Both the position numbers and the translations under genes were made by a program. A DNA stretch of 64,000 bases. It comes from Deltaproteobacteria bacterium (GTDB lineage: Bacteria; Desulfobacterota; Desulfomonilia; UBA1062). Below, in pieces: positions 47,554-57,051 of this stretch. Location of the stretch: positions 1-64,000 of the forward strand of contig JAHDRW010000006.1 in assembly GCA_018433085.1 (NCBI GenBank), in the 5' to 3' direction. The number at the start of each line of letters is the position of its first letter. The stretch's first letter is position 1. Under the pieces are notes generated by a model. The model was not told the DNA's origin and did not search any database. It was given only the letters and a program-made list of their open reading frames with translations.

Positions 47554-49235
47554 ACCTCCACCCTGTCCTTCCATTTGGCCTTTGCGGCGTAGAGGGCGTT
47601 GTCGGCCTTCCTGATGATCTCGGATTTCTCTCCCTGACCACGGGTGAGGCTCCCCACCCCGATGCTGACCGTGACCTTTACGGACATGCCTTCGCCAAAG
47701 GAGAACGGGGTCGAACGCACAGCCTCGCAGATCCTCTTCGCCACGTTCGCGGCCTCTTCCGTGTCCGCATTGGGCAAAATCACGGCAAACTCTTCCCCCC
47801 CGTAACGGGCAAGAACGTCGATCGAACGGACATTGTTCCTCAGGATGCCTGCAAGCTGTTTGAGCACCATGTCCCCGCACTGGTGCCCGTAGGTGTCGTT
47901 GAAGTGCTTGAAGTCATCGATATCCAGGATGAGCAGAGACACCACGCTTTCCTTGCTCCGCTGTACACGCTCCACTTCTTCGCTCAGGCGGTCCTGGAAA
48001 TGCCGGTGATTGTAGATCTCGGTGAGGCCGTCGGTAATGGAGAGCTGGTTGAGCCGTTCATTGAGGACCTTGAGCTCCTCGGTGACCCGGTTGAGCTCAC
48101 CTGCCCTGGCCTCCAGGGCATCCTTGACCTCGGCCATCTCCCACAGGGTCTTCTCCATCTCCGCGTTCTTTTCCAGGAGCTCCATCTCGAGCTCTTTCTT
48201 GTCTGTTACGTCGGAGAAGACCATAAGCGCCTGTATGTTGCGCTTTTTCCGGGAAATGACCTGCACATCGTATTCAATGGTAAGGTCGTCACCCGCCTTT
48301 GTCCTCAGCACGCACTCCCGGTGGTGGATCTTGCTGCCTTCCACGAAGAGCTTCTGGAACTCTTCGCGCAGGCGCTGCTCCTCGTGAGGCGCCACGAAAC
48401 GGGTAAAGGCCGCTCCCTGGATCTCTTCCTTGGGATAGCCCATGAGGTTGCTGACAAAGGCGTTGCAGCTGGTGATCACCCCCCGGGGATTCACGTAGAG
48501 AAGGCCGATGGGCGAGACATCGAACAGGTCCGAAAACTGCTCCTCCTGCTCCCTGATCTTTCTCATGAGCATGACCTGCTCGGTCACGTCGTGCAGGACC
48601 AGCCAGAGAAGATTCCCGTCTTCCCGTTTCAGCCACCCGCCCTTCATGCTCACGAAGACCCGTCTTCCCCCTTCCGAGGTGAGCATCAGATCGCCTGGAG
48701 GGATGATGCCCTCGGGGTCCTGGAGACCTTTGTCGCACGCCCTGATGAACCCCTCCCTGCTCTGCCGGGATATGATCCTGATGAGCTGGTTCCCCATCAG
48801 ATCCGGGGGCGCATGCATGGTCAGTCTGTGGAACGCATCGTTGGCATAGACGATAACCCCGTTCTCAACGATGAGATAGGCGCTGGAAGAATACCGCGCC
48901 ATGGTGACCAGCGTCTCCGGGAGACAGGCTGCGCCATCGTCGTACACGGGCTGCCCGGTCTCGGAAAAGGCGATGATCTGGGTATCGTTGATGACGGTGG
49001 TGGTGAAGGCGCAATCGAAACCCTGCCGATCCTTCGATGGCAGGGAAATGGTATGATTCCGGCTGTTCAGGGAGTCGAAGGACGTGCGGTTCGCGTCGAG
49101 GAAACCGCGGATTTCCTTTTTCCCCAGGCCTGTTCTCGCGGCAAGGGCGTTGCTCACGTATACGGCATCTGCTGTTTTTCTCAGGACGATATAGGGTGTG
49201 AGAATACTCGCGAGCCTTTCTATATCAACGTCCAT
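47538..49235 (-). CDS. PAS-PAS-GGDEF diguanylate cyclase
   Basis: 565 residues. Two PAS domains (about 105-220 with ENGVIVYANDAF, and about 230-345 with NPRGVITSCNAFVSNLMGYPKEEIQG), a coiled-coil, and a C-terminal GGDEF domain with the active motif GGEEF (about 476-480). RSID, five residues ahead of it, is a canonical RxxD inhibitory site. So it should make cyclic di-GMP with product feedback. No membrane segment. Overlaps the phosphoribosyltransferase gene by 16 bases. Confidence 0.92.
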   Translation of the reverse strand: MDVDIERLASILTPYIVLRKTADAVYVSNALAARTGLGKKEIRGFLDANRTSFDSLNSRNHTISLPSKDRQGFDCAFTTTVINDTQIIAFSETGQPVYDDGAACLPETLVTMARYSSSAYLIVENGVIVYANDAFHRLTMHAPPDLMGNQLIRIISRQSREGFIRACDKGLQDPEGIIPPGDLMLTSEGGRRVFVSMKGGWLKREDGNLLWLVLHDVTEQVMLMRKIREQEEQFSDLFDVSPIGLLYVNPRGVITSCNAFVSNLMGYPKEEIQGAAFTRFVAPHEEQRLREEFQKLFVEGSKIHHRECVLRTKAGDDLTIEYDVQVISRKKRNIQALMVFSDVTDKKELEMELLEKNAEMEKTLWEMAEVKDALEARAGELNRVTEELKVLNERLNQLSITDGLTEIYNHRHFQDRLSEEVERVQRSKESVVSLLILDIDDFKHFNDTYGHQCGDMVLKQLAGILRNNVRSIDVLARYGGEEFAVILPNADTEEAANVAKRICEAVRSTPFSFGEGMSVKVTVSIGVGSLTRGQGEKSEIIRKADNALYAAKAKWKDRVEVWEED

Positions 49236-49897
49236 ACCCTGTCTTCGCCTTCGGTTACCTCACCTGCCTGCTGCATGTCGAACAGGACCTTCTCGATCTC
49301 CCGGGAGACGATTTCCACGGACATGGATTCCTCGAGGATACGGACAATCTCCTCGATGGTGGCTCCCCCGGTGATCTGAAGGACCTTTTCTGTGAAGGCA
49401 AGGAGGTCTTCGTGCTTGGACCACGGGAACAGCACCCACCTCCACTTCGTCATGATCTTGGGGCAGTAGTCGGCCTGGAAACGGGAGTCGGCCTTGCTTA
49501 CCAGGACCGCGGTGCGAATCTCTCCCACCCTGGGGGAAAGGTAGCGGACCACTTCCTCCATGGTCCTGCCCTCATCGCTCACATCGTCCACCACGAGAAT
49601 TTTTTTCCGGGAAAGGTCCACCTCGGGCAGGGGAAACACGATGGCCGGCCTCTCGCGCAGGCTCGTGTCCTCTCCCCAGTGACCCATCTGAAAGGTGCAC
49701 ACATACTTGCTCTGCAGATAGTCCGTAAGGATTCGCGCCGGGGCGAGCCCCCCGCGGGATACGCCGATCACGACGTCCGGATGGTAGCCGGAAGACCGAA
49801 GTTCGATGAAGACCTCCCAGAGGAGCTCTTCCACGTCTTCCCAGGAAAACCGCACCGCCTCGGGAAATGTCTTTCTCAAGCCATTGATATCTGTCAT
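49220..49897 (-). CDS. Phosphoribosyltransferase with a C-terminal helical extension
   Basis: 225 residues. PDVVIGVSRGGLAPARILTDYL and KKILVVDDVSDEGRTMEEVVRYL are the first loop and the PRPP-binding motif of type I phosphoribosyltransferases; KADSRFQADYCPKIMTKWRWVLFPW follows, as in xanthine/guanine-type enzymes. The last 60 residues (GATIEEIVRILEES...VLFDMQQAGEVTEG) look like a winged helix. Probably salvage of a purine base, but a regulatory variant is possible. Coupled to the diguanylate cyclase. Confidence 0.82.
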   Translation of the reverse strand: MTDINGLRKTFPEAVRFSWEDVEELLWEVFIELRSSGYHPDVVIGVSRGGLAPARILTDYLQSKYVCTFQMGHWGEDTSLRERPAIVFPLPEVDLSRKKILVVDDVSDEGRTMEEVVRYLSPRVGEIRTAVLVSKADSRFQADYCPKIMTKWRWVLFPWSKHEDLLAFTEKVLQITGGATIEEIVRILEESMSVEIVSREIEKVLFDMQQAGEVTEGEDRVWTLI

Positions 49898-49967
49898 AGA
49901 ATCACCTTGTCAACTCACGTTCTTTCGGAATATGCCTTTCATCTCTTTAATGTTTTCCGTTTCCACC

Positions 49968-50834
49968 TCACCGGTTCAGCAGGCGGAATCTCGGCCTGTC
50001 CAGGGTGCCCCTGAGACTGAACCGCATCCTCTCCGTGGGCGACCCTGCCTGTGAGCCGAGAAGCAGGGCCAGGTCCGGCGGCAAACCGACCTCTCCGGTC
50101 AGGTTCAACCGGGACCTGGAAAGCGGCTCCATGATCCGGACAGAGCCGGTCACGGTCCCCGATATATCACCGGCCAGATCGACCCTCTTCAGGGTGACCA
50201 GCCCCCTTTCCATGACGGACTCGACCTCCAATGTCTTGAACTGAATGCCGTCCAGGGGCAGCGGCAGGGACAACTGCGAATGCGGAATGGGGAGGTACCC
50301 GTCCTTCCATACGATGTCCACCCTGCCTTCCATCTCGCGGAACGATGCGTTCGGCCTCGATATATCGATGGTGCCGGTGACAGGCCCCCTGGGACCCGTG
50401 CCTGTGGGAAACAGGGGCTGGAAGGCCTGCGAGTCGAGGTTGTCCATCCGGGCGGACACGCTCAGCGACTCGCCCGCTGCATCAAAGGGCGTGCAGACGC
50501 TGCCAGAGAGGCTCCCCGAGGGAAAAAGCGCCTCCATGTCCAGGTCAAGGCTGCCCGAGAGCAGGGAAAAGAGCCCGGGCCTGATCCTCAGCTCCCTGGC
50601 GAACGGATTCTCGCCGATGCTCACCCCCTCCACCTTGAGCCCGAAGGGCAGGCTGGAGCTGATGTGCCCCAGGGCCACGGGCCGGCCGATCAGAGAGCTC
50701 ATCGTTCCTTCCAGGCGGCCTCGGAAGGTGTCGTAGGGGAACCGTACCAGGACGAACAGCACCAGGCAGAAAAGCAGGTACAGCGCAATGCCTGCCTTTG
50801 CCAGCCTCGGGGAGACCCTCTTTCCATCAGCCAT
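49968..50834 (-). CDS. gspN: Type II secretion protein GspN
   Basis: 288 residues: one N-terminal helix (AGIALYLLFCLVLFVLVRFPYD), then a periplasmic beta-rich region of repeated short units (VEGVSIGENPFARELRIRPGLFSLLSGSLDLDMEALFPSGSLSGSV). This layout belongs to the GspN form seen in Desulfobacterota. Last gene of the gsp operon, overlapping gspM by eight bases. Confidence 0.8.
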   Translation of the reverse strand: MADGKRVSPRLAKAGIALYLLFCLVLFVLVRFPYDTFRGRLEGTMSSLIGRPVALGHISSSLPFGLKVEGVSIGENPFARELRIRPGLFSLLSGSLDLDMEALFPSGSLSGSVCTPFDAAGESLSVSARMDNLDSQAFQPLFPTGTGPRGPVTGTIDISRPNASFREMEGRVDIVWKDGYLPIPHSQLSLPLPLDGIQFKTLEVESVMERGLVTLKRVDLAGDISGTVTGSVRIMEPLSRSRLNLTGEVGLPPDLALLLGSQAGSPTERMRFSLRGTLDRPRFRLLNR

Positions 50835-51351
50835 AATGAACCACCTGGAAGGTCACGTCGAGACAGCTGTCCCTCTCCACGCGCCGGATATTCAAACGCT
50901 TGATCTTCAGGGAATACGGACTGTGCTCGATGTCGTACAGGAGGCTGATAAGATCGTCCTGAAACACGGAGCGAATCTTCACCTCCACGGCTTCCCGGGC
51001 GGAATCGCCCGACTCGCTGATAGGCTTCATGTACTCAATGCGATCGTTCACCTTGACCCTGGCCGCCAGTTCCTCAAGGAACCCGAAAAGCGTGAAGTCC
51101 GCAGACTGAGCGGCTCCGGCGGTCCTGGACACGCTGCCTGCGGCCCTGATCCGTGCCGAAAGATCGTACACTCTTCGTAGCTCGCTGTCATGGGCCTTCA
51201 CCGAGGAGGTCAGCCGGGATCTATACTCCAGGACCGGAGAGACCACCCCCGCCAGGAGGATGAACACCCCCAGCACGACCCCTGCGGCAAGGAGTACCAG
51301 CCTTTCGCGTTTTGAGAGACTATTCAGGTAGCGCTCGATTTTCTGGTACAT
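50827..51351 (-). CDS. gspM: Type II secretion protein GspM
   Basis: 174 residues: short cytoplasmic start with RYLNSLSKRERLVLLAAGVVLGVFILLAG (helix) and a periplasmic ferredoxin-like part. Inner-membrane platform partner of GspL; its start overlaps the end of gspL. Confidence 0.82.
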   Translation of the reverse strand: MYQKIERYLNSLSKRERLVLLAAGVVLGVFILLAGVVSPVLEYRSRLTSSVKAHDSELRRVYDLSARIRAAGSVSRTAGAAQSADFTLFGFLEELAARVKVNDRIEYMKPISESGDSAREAVEVKIRSVFQDDLISLLYDIEHSPYSLKIKRLNIRRVERDSCLDVTFQVVHYG

Positions 51352-52844
51352 ACCAGTTTCAACCTCACCCGCTGATCAAGTTTGTCCACGTTGGCCGATA
51401 CGATCTTCACCTCGGCCACGTAGGGAAGAGACGACAGACTCGCCTTTATCCGTTCCACATTCTCGTATGACTTGGCCGTGCCCGATATCATGATGGAGTT
51501 CTCGTCGATGAGGATGTTGTCGACGAGCACGTCAATGCCCCGGGGGATGCCCGCGCTGACGTCCCGGATGATCTCCAGGGGGGTATCCTTGCCGCCCGAA
51601 CCGCCATTCTTGGACGTCATCCGGGACAGGTGCTGCTCCAGCTGCTTCACCGGGTCCACCATGGGGGTGCCGGCGGGCATGACCGACCCGAACTCCTCCT
51701 GTATCCTCCGGGTGAGCTCGCCGTTTATCCGGGCGCTGGTGAAAAGGTCGACCCCGAGCCCGAGGACGCACAGGACGACAAACGCCACCGCGATCTTGCC
51801 CCATGCCCCGGCATGGCCCTTGAGCCACTCCATCTTCCGGGTGTAGGCGAGATCTTCCTTGCGGAAATTGACCCCGTCGGAGCTGTCGACCCCCCGCAGG
51901 GCGAGCGAGACGGGCATGAAATGGTCCAGCACCTCGTCCATGGATACACCGCCCTTGTCCTCGTCCCTGTCGGGAACCCCGGGGAGGATGTCCGCCGAGG
52001 CCTTGAACCTCTGAGCGAGGTCGGTGATGGAGCGGGCGTACCCGGTGGGGACCAGGGCAAAGCCCTGACTGGGAGAATCGACCCGGGACAGGGCAATGAG
52101 CACCTCCCGGACACAGGTATCCAGCAACTCGCCCGCCTCGATTCCCTGCTCCAGCCTTTCCTTGAGCTCACGGGCCGGAACGGCCGGGCTTCCGAACAGG
52201 CGGGACGCAATCTTTCCGAACCCGTATGGAAAGGCCCCCGCATACTTGACCGCCGTGCCCTGCAACACGGCAAGCGAGGTGTCGTCCCACCCCATGTGCA
52301 GAAAGAGGTAGGTGGTGTCATCGGCGAGGCTGAAGATGTTCCTGGCCCCTGCAAGGAGGGCGGCGGACGGGGAGTCCACGATCTCCGGGTCGATGCCCGC
52401 CTTTTTATTGAGCCCCGAGATCAGGGCCTGCACCGACGCGTGCCGCGACGAAAGCGTCTCGATGTGATGGAGCCCGGCCTCGTCCCGGCCCAGGAGCACG
52501 TAGTCCACGATGATCTTCCCGTCCAGGACGGGAAGGAGCGTCTCCACCTCTGGCGCTATGGTCTGCGCGATCTTCTTCCGGTCGCCGAAGGGCCTCATGA
52601 GAGAGCGGTGCATGATCTCCCGCTCGGGCATGCCCACGGCCACCGAGCCGAGGGCATCGGCGGGCAGTTCTTTCAGCAGCGCGGCAATGTCTTCTTCCGC
52701 GGGGTGCAGGGGCACGTAGTGCTCGTCGTATTCCCGGGGCATGCCGAGGATCTTCTCTATGGAGAACTCCGCGATGCCCGTCCTGATCAGACAGGCGTGC
52801 ACCGAGATATTATCCCAATAAATTCCTAAGCTATATCGAGCCAT
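51324..52844 (-). CDS. gspL: Type II secretion protein GspL (actin-like/PilM-type cytoplasmic domain)
   Basis: 506 residues. A cytoplasmic actin-like domain (YSLGIYWDNISVHACLIR start, TTYLFLHMGWDDTSLAVLQG) occupies the first 300, then a helix (IAVAFVVLCVLGLGVDLF) and a C-terminal periplasmic domain. This is PilM/PilN-like fusion architecture. The ATG at 52844 has AGGA upstream; the frame is open further but without start context. It would dock the ATPase GspE, which is not in the window. Confidence 0.85.
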   Translation of the reverse strand: MARYSLGIYWDNISVHACLIRTGIAEFSIEKILGMPREYDEHYVPLHPAEEDIAALLKELPADALGSVAVGMPEREIMHRSLMRPFGDRKKIAQTIAPEVETLLPVLDGKIIVDYVLLGRDEAGLHHIETLSSRHASVQALISGLNKKAGIDPEIVDSPSAALLAGARNIFSLADDTTYLFLHMGWDDTSLAVLQGTAVKYAGAFPYGFGKIASRLFGSPAVPARELKERLEQGIEAGELLDTCVREVLIALSRVDSPSQGFALVPTGYARSITDLAQRFKASADILPGVPDRDEDKGGVSMDEVLDHFMPVSLALRGVDSSDGVNFRKEDLAYTRKMEWLKGHAGAWGKIAVAFVVLCVLGLGVDLFTSARINGELTRRIQEEFGSVMPAGTPMVDPVKQLEQHLSRMTSKNGGSGGKDTPLEIIRDVSAGIPRGIDVLVDNILIDENSIMISGTAKSYENVERIKASLSSLPYVAEVKIVSANVDKLDQRVRLKLVCTRKSSAT

Positions 52845-52871
52845 GTTCCATCCTGTTTCTTCAATCAAGGT

Positions 52872-53846
52872 TCAATATATTTTATAATACACTATCCGCA
52901 CGTCGTTTTGAAAGCGTTGAAGGACTGTTTTGATGTTGATCCTGGCGCCCGAAGGCATGCTGCCGCTGATATCGGCGCTGAACAGGCCGCTTTTGACGTC
53001 CAGGATCTTTTTGATCCACTTCATCTCGTCTGCGGGGTCGTTCAGGTCCAGCCCCTGGATGCGGGCGCGGTCCTGCTCGTTCAGAAAGGGCCTGCCGTCC
53101 TCGATGACGTCCGCCACGTCCTCGGTGAGATACGTCCGGGACATGCTCAGGAGCACGATCCGGGAGGCCGTGTTGAGATTGATCTTCCCGCCGGTGCCCA
53201 CGGTCACGTAGTCTTCGATCCCCTGGTAATCTTCCGTACCGTAATAGTATTCCGGTTTCATCCCTTTCACCAGAAGGATCTCCTCCGGGGTGTCGAGGGG
53301 GCCGTTCTTGCAGAGATAGGGAGGATCCAGCGACAGGTAGTACTCGTCCTCCGCGCCTCCGAACTCGGGCTCGTCGTTCATATCCAGCCAGTCCCTGAGG
53401 GACTTCATGAGCTCGTCGAGCTCGTCGTCCGTGATGTCGATCTCCAGGAGCTCGAAGAGGTATTTGAGCTGGGCCTCCCGGTAGATCTGCTCGCCCTCGG
53501 TCACGAGGCTGTTCAGATCGATCTTGCCGCACTCGTCCGCCAGGGTGCCGCTGAAGGAAGGCCCGTCGAGATATGCGGAGGCGCCCATGGCATACTCGCT
53601 GAAGCCCCCCCACTCCTCGTCGTCGGCGTCGTAGGCGGGATCGTCCTCCTTGAGCATCACCCGGGCGGCCTCGATCCCTGCACGGGCTATATGCTGGGCC
53701 TGGACCGAATCACGAAAGTTGTACGCGAGCTCCATGTCGAGGCCCTGATCCGCGCTGAAGCTGACCACAAGGGCGGTGAAAAAGACGATGGTGGCGAGCA
53801 CCATCAGGAGCACGACGCCCCGGTTGTCCTTCACTACCCTTCTCAC
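52872..53846 (-). CDS. gspK: Minor pseudopilin GspK
   Basis: 324 residues: short leader NRGVVLLMVLATIVFFTALVVSFSA without Glu at +5, as in GspK, then the large alpha-rich domain inserted in the pilin fold (DEYLSL, GKINLNTASRIVLLSM, a helix-hairpin-helix-like region). Tip of the pseudopilus. Overlaps gspJ by four bases. Confidence 0.88.
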   Translation of the reverse strand: MRRVVKDNRGVVLLMVLATIVFFTALVVSFSADQGLDMELAYNFRDSVQAQHIARAGIEAARVMLKEDDPAYDADDEEWGGFSEYAMGASAYLDGPSFSGTLADECGKIDLNSLVTEGEQIYREAQLKYLFELLEIDITDDELDELMKSLRDWLDMNDEPEFGGAEDEYYLSLDPPYLCKNGPLDTPEEILLVKGMKPEYYYGTEDYQGIEDYVTVGTGGKINLNTASRIVLLSMSRTYLTEDVADVIEDGRPFLNEQDRARIQGLDLNDPADEMKWIKKILDVKSGLFSADISGSMPSGARINIKTVLQRFQNDVRIVYYKIY

Positions 53847-54553
53847 TCCGGGGCCCCCTCGCTTACGGTGAGCTTCAGCTCGGACAAGGGCAGATAGGCG
53901 ACCCCGGTGAAGCTCAGCGGTTCGTTCCCGCAGGCAAAGGTGATGGTCACCTTCACCTGCCGGGGCAGGGCCAGTTTCTGCTCGAGGTCCCAGTCGTCCT
54001 TCTCTTCGTCGTTGTGGTCCAGGTACACGATGTTCATCGCGGTGATGTCCTCGGCCACCTCCATTTCCCGTGCCGACTCGCTCACCCCGTAGTGCGGCAG
54101 GGGATCCTCCGAGCGTATCAGGATATAGCGGCCGGGGGAGTCCTCCATCTCCTTCAGGAAGTACCCCACTTCGGTCAGACCGCCCATGCTCCCGGGCAGT
54201 CCAAGTTCCGCCGCAGTGGTGAAATGGATGCCGTCGAGGTCGACATCCCCGTCGGAATCGTCTTTTCCCACGAAGCGATACAGGGAGACGTCCTCCTCGC
54301 CCAGCGTGCGGCCGGTCCCCTCGGTGGCCGGGACATAGGCGCAGCTCAGGTCCTTCACCACGCGGTCCATCACGATCCGCACCATCTGGTAGGTCTGCCT
54401 CTGAGAGCCTACCGACTCGATGGACCGGTGGGCCTGGAAAAACGACAGGTTCACGATGGTCATAACGATGGCCGCTATGGCGATGGCCATGAGCAGCTCG
54501 ATGAGGGTGAACCCGCTATTTCGATGAGAGGAACGCGACGAAATCCGTCTCAA
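53843..54553 (-). CDS. gspJ: Minor pseudopilin GspJ
   Basis: 236 residues with prepilin cleavage site and N-helix NSGFTLIELLMAIAIAAIVMTIVNLSFFQ. DGIHFTTAAELGLPG and VGYFLKE are typical of the GspJ body. Tip-complex pseudopilin; overlaps gspI. Confidence 0.9.
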   Translation of the reverse strand: MRRISSRSSHRNSGFTLIELLMAIAIAAIVMTIVNLSFFQAHRSIESVGSQRQTYQMVRIVMDRVVKDLSCAYVPATEGTGRTLGEEDVSLYRFVGKDDSDGDVDLDGIHFTTAAELGLPGSMGGLTEVGYFLKEMEDSPGRYILIRSEDPLPHYGVSESAREMEVAEDITAMNIVYLDHNDEEKDDWDLEQKLALPRQVKVTITFACGNEPLSFTGVAYLPLSELKLTVSEGAPE

Positions 54554-54872
54554 GTCTGCCTTTCTCTCCCCACCTGACGGTGAGGGTGTACTTGTAATAC
54601 CCGTCCAAGGGCGTGGGCTCGATCTCCTCGGTGTACCGGTACCCGGGAAAATCTTCGCCGAAGTCGCCCTTGTCGTTTCCGGAATGCACGGTTGTCTCCC
54701 CCTCCACCTCGGCGATCCTCTGCTGGGCGAGCAGGGTGGATGTGGTCACGAACTTCGCCCGGGAGGCCATGTCGATGGACTGGTTGGTCGATTTGAGAAG
54801 CCACACGAAGGTGATGCTCAGGATCGTCATGGCGATGAGAACCTCCAGGAGGGTGAACCCCTTCTTACCCAT
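54516..54872 (-). CDS. gspI: Minor pseudopilin GspI
   Basis: 118 residues from MGKKGFTLLEVLIAMTILSITFVWLL, the prepilin leader and helix, then STLLAQQRIAEVE and a short beta domain with YTLTVRW. Overlaps gspJ and gspH. The Met at 54872 is chosen as nearest to the leader. Confidence 0.9.
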   Translation of the reverse strand: MGKKGFTLLEVLIAMTILSITFVWLLKSTNQSIDMASRAKFVTTSTLLAQQRIAEVEGETTVHSGNDKGDFGEDFPGYRYTEEIEPTPLDGYYKYTLTVRWGEKGRLETDFVAFLSSK

Positions 54873-55398
54873 AGCCGATCTCCACATAGTGGTCGTGTAT
54901 CGTGAGCATGCCGGAGAAGGGCTTGACGACCAGGGTATAAATCTTCCCGAATTCCCCTTCCAGGTAGATCACCCCCTGTTCGATCACCCCTTCGGGGGTC
55001 ACGAGGATATCCATGTGCCCCTGGAGTTTTTCGCTCTGGTAGGGGCTCTTGACGCCCTTGAGCTTCACGCCTCTGGGGAGAGCCTTTTCATTGAGCATGT
55101 CGGGGGTCTCGCCTGAGCTCTCCGGCTTGGGAAATACGCCGATCCTGGCATTGTCGATATCGAACCGGACGTAATAGGGCTTATGCCGGGTGACGGCGGT
55201 GGACCTGGCATACTGGAGCACCGTGAGAACCTCCCGGGTAGCCTTGTCCATGCTCGAAGACGAGATGCCGGTGTAGAGCCTGGGGCCGATGTAGCCCACC
55301 ACGATCCCCAGAAGGGCGATGACTATGATCAGCTCCAGGAGGGTGAATGCCCTAGTACCGGCTGTCCGTCTCGGCTTCCCAGTTTCCGATGTCCGCAT
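54865..55398 (-). CDS. gspH: Pseudopilin GspH
   Basis: 177 residues. After a basic leader, AFTLLELIIVIALLGIVVGYIGPRLY is the cleavage site and helix; TREVLTVLQYARSTAVTRHKPYYVRFD follows, as in GspH. The Met at 55398 gives a leader of about 15 residues and overlaps the end of gspG by 47 bases; an earlier in-frame Met is at 55455. Confidence 0.85.
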   Translation of the reverse strand: MRTSETGKPRRTAGTRAFTLLELIIVIALLGIVVGYIGPRLYTGISSSSMDKATREVLTVLQYARSTAVTRHKPYYVRFDIDNARIGVFPKPESSGETPDMLNEKALPRGVKLKGVKSPYQSEKLQGHMDILVTPEGVIEQGVIYLEGEFGKIYTLVVKPFSGMLTIHDHYVEIGYG

Positions 55399-55801
55399 CC
55401 TTGCCCTCTCCTCCGGGCTGGCCGTCCGCTCCATACGAGAACAGATCGAATCCATTCGGATTCCTCACCCCGGGATAGAGGTATGCATAATCATAGTTCC
55501 AGGGGTCTTTGGGTACCCGCGACTTGTCCAGATATCCGCCTTCCCTCCAGTTCCTGGGCATGTTCCCGGATACGGGCTTTTCCACCAGTGACTTCAAGCC
55601 CTGCTCCGTGGACGGATAGTCCCCGCTGTCCAGCCGGTACATGTTGAGCGCGTTCTCCAGCGCCTGAATCTGTATCCGCGCCTGGGTCTGCCTGGCCTCG
55701 TCGGGTTTGCCCATGATCTTGGTCCCCACGTACGTCGCCAGAATACCGAGTATGACGATAACCACCAGCAGCTCCAGCAGGGTAAAACCCCTATTCTTCA
55801 T
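55352..55801 (-). CDS. gspG: Major pseudopilin GspG
   Basis: 149 residues from MKNRGFTLLELLVVIVILGILATYVGTKIM. ARIQIQALENALNMYRLDSGDYPSTEQGLKSLVEKP and GGYLDKSRVPKDPWNYDYAYLYPG are the conserved GspG body with its calcium-site region; it ends DIGNWE. GGAGGAA precedes the ATG at 55801. Confidence 0.95.
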   Translation of the reverse strand: MKNRGFTLLELLVVIVILGILATYVGTKIMGKPDEARQTQARIQIQALENALNMYRLDSGDYPSTEQGLKSLVEKPVSGNMPRNWREGGYLDKSRVPKDPWNYDYAYLYPGVRNPNGFDLFSYGADGQPGGEGKDADIGNWEAETDSRY

Positions 55802-55817
55802 GATATGTTCCTCCATT

Positions 55818-57041
55818 TTATCGGACTATGGTGCTCATCTCGAGCATGGGCAAGAGGATGGCCAGCACGATGGAACCTACAATCAGCCCCATCACCACGA
55901 TCATGACCGGTTCGAGGATCGATGTCAACCCCGCCACCGATGTCTCGACGTCCTCTTCGTACGCATCCGCCGCCTTGACGAGCATTTCTTCCAGGGTCCC
56001 GCTCTTTTCGCCGGTGCTGATCATGTGGACGATGATGGGTGGAAACACGCCGGACTTTTTCAGCGGCGCCGCAATGCTGGAGCCTTCCATGACCTCTCCG
56101 ATGGAATCTTCGATGCAGGCCTCCATGACCTTGTTCTGCACCACGGTCTTGACGATCTTCATGGATTCGATGATGGGCACTCCCGACGAGAGCAGGGTGC
56201 CCAGTGTCCGCGCGAATCTGGCCACCGAGATCTTCCGGTAGATGACACCGTAGACCGGCATGTTCATCCTGAACCGGTCGAACTTGGCCGCCCCCTGCAC
56301 GGTCTGCCTCCACTTGACGAAGAAGACGGCCGCGATCACGGCCGCCGCGGCAAAGGCCCACCAGGTCACGCCCAGAAACTCGCTCACCCCGATAAGGATG
56401 CGGGTGGGCAGGGGCAGAACCTGCTCCATACTCTCGAACATGCCGACCATCTTGGGCACCACCGAGGTGAGGAGATAGAAAAGCACGATCACCGACACCG
56501 CAAACAGCACCAGTGGATAGATGAGGGCCGCCCCCACCTTGGATCTGAGCCGGTGCTGGCCCTCGAGAAACTCGGCCAGCCTCAGCAGCACCACGTCCAG
56601 GGCCCCGCTGGCCTCTCCGGAACGGACCATGTTCACGTACAGGTCGGAGAATACCCGCCTGTGCTGGGAGAGGGCATCGGCAAAGGACAGACCCTCGTTC
56701 ACCGCGTCTCTGACCTGGGCTATCGTCTTCTTCATGGCGGGCGAGTCGGTCTGCTCGTACAGCGCGCTCAGAGACTCCACCAGGGGGATGGACGCCCCCA
56801 CCAGGGTCGAGAGCTGCCTGGTCATCACCGTGACATCCTCGAGCTTGACCCTGCCGAGAAACCGCTTGATCGAGACATCCTTCACGCTGGGGACGGGCGT
56901 TGACGCCTCTTCGGCAATGGAGCTCACGAACACCCCCTGGGAGCGGAGCTTGAGTTTGGCCTCCCGGGTGGACGTGGCATCGATCATGCCCTGGGTGACC
57001 TTTCCCTTTTCCGTAAAACCGCTCCAGGTATATAACGCCAC
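55818..57041 (-). CDS. gspF: Type II secretion inner-membrane protein GspF
   Basis: 407 residues: MALYTWSGFTEKGKVTQGMIDA, then two repeated GspF domains (RQLSTLVGASIPLVESL... and RTLGTLLSSGVPIIESM...) separated by helices (FAVSVIVLFYLLTSVVPKM). Platform protein; first pseudopilus-machinery gene of the operon. GspC, GspD and GspE are not in the window. Confidence 0.95.
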   Translation of the reverse strand: MALYTWSGFTEKGKVTQGMIDATSTREAKLKLRSQGVFVSSIAEEASTPVPSVKDVSIKRFLGRVKLEDVTVMTRQLSTLVGASIPLVESLSALYEQTDSPAMKKTIAQVRDAVNEGLSFADALSQHRRVFSDLYVNMVRSGEASGALDVVLLRLAEFLEGQHRLRSKVGAALIYPLVLFAVSVIVLFYLLTSVVPKMVGMFESMEQVLPLPTRILIGVSEFLGVTWWAFAAAAVIAAVFFVKWRQTVQGAAKFDRFRMNMPVYGVIYRKISVARFARTLGTLLSSGVPIIESMKIVKTVVQNKVMEACIEDSIGEVMEGSSIAAPLKKSGVFPPIIVHMISTGEKSGTLEEMLVKAADAYEEDVETSVAGLTSILEPVMIVVMGLIVGSIVLAILLPMLEMSTIVR

Positions 57042-57051
57042 GATCCGCTCC

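Noticed and set aside
47554-47880. N-terminal extension of the HAD hydrolase
   Set aside because: It overlaps the GGDEF domain in another frame; the GTG at 47553 with GGAGG upstream starts just before the DxDGT motif.
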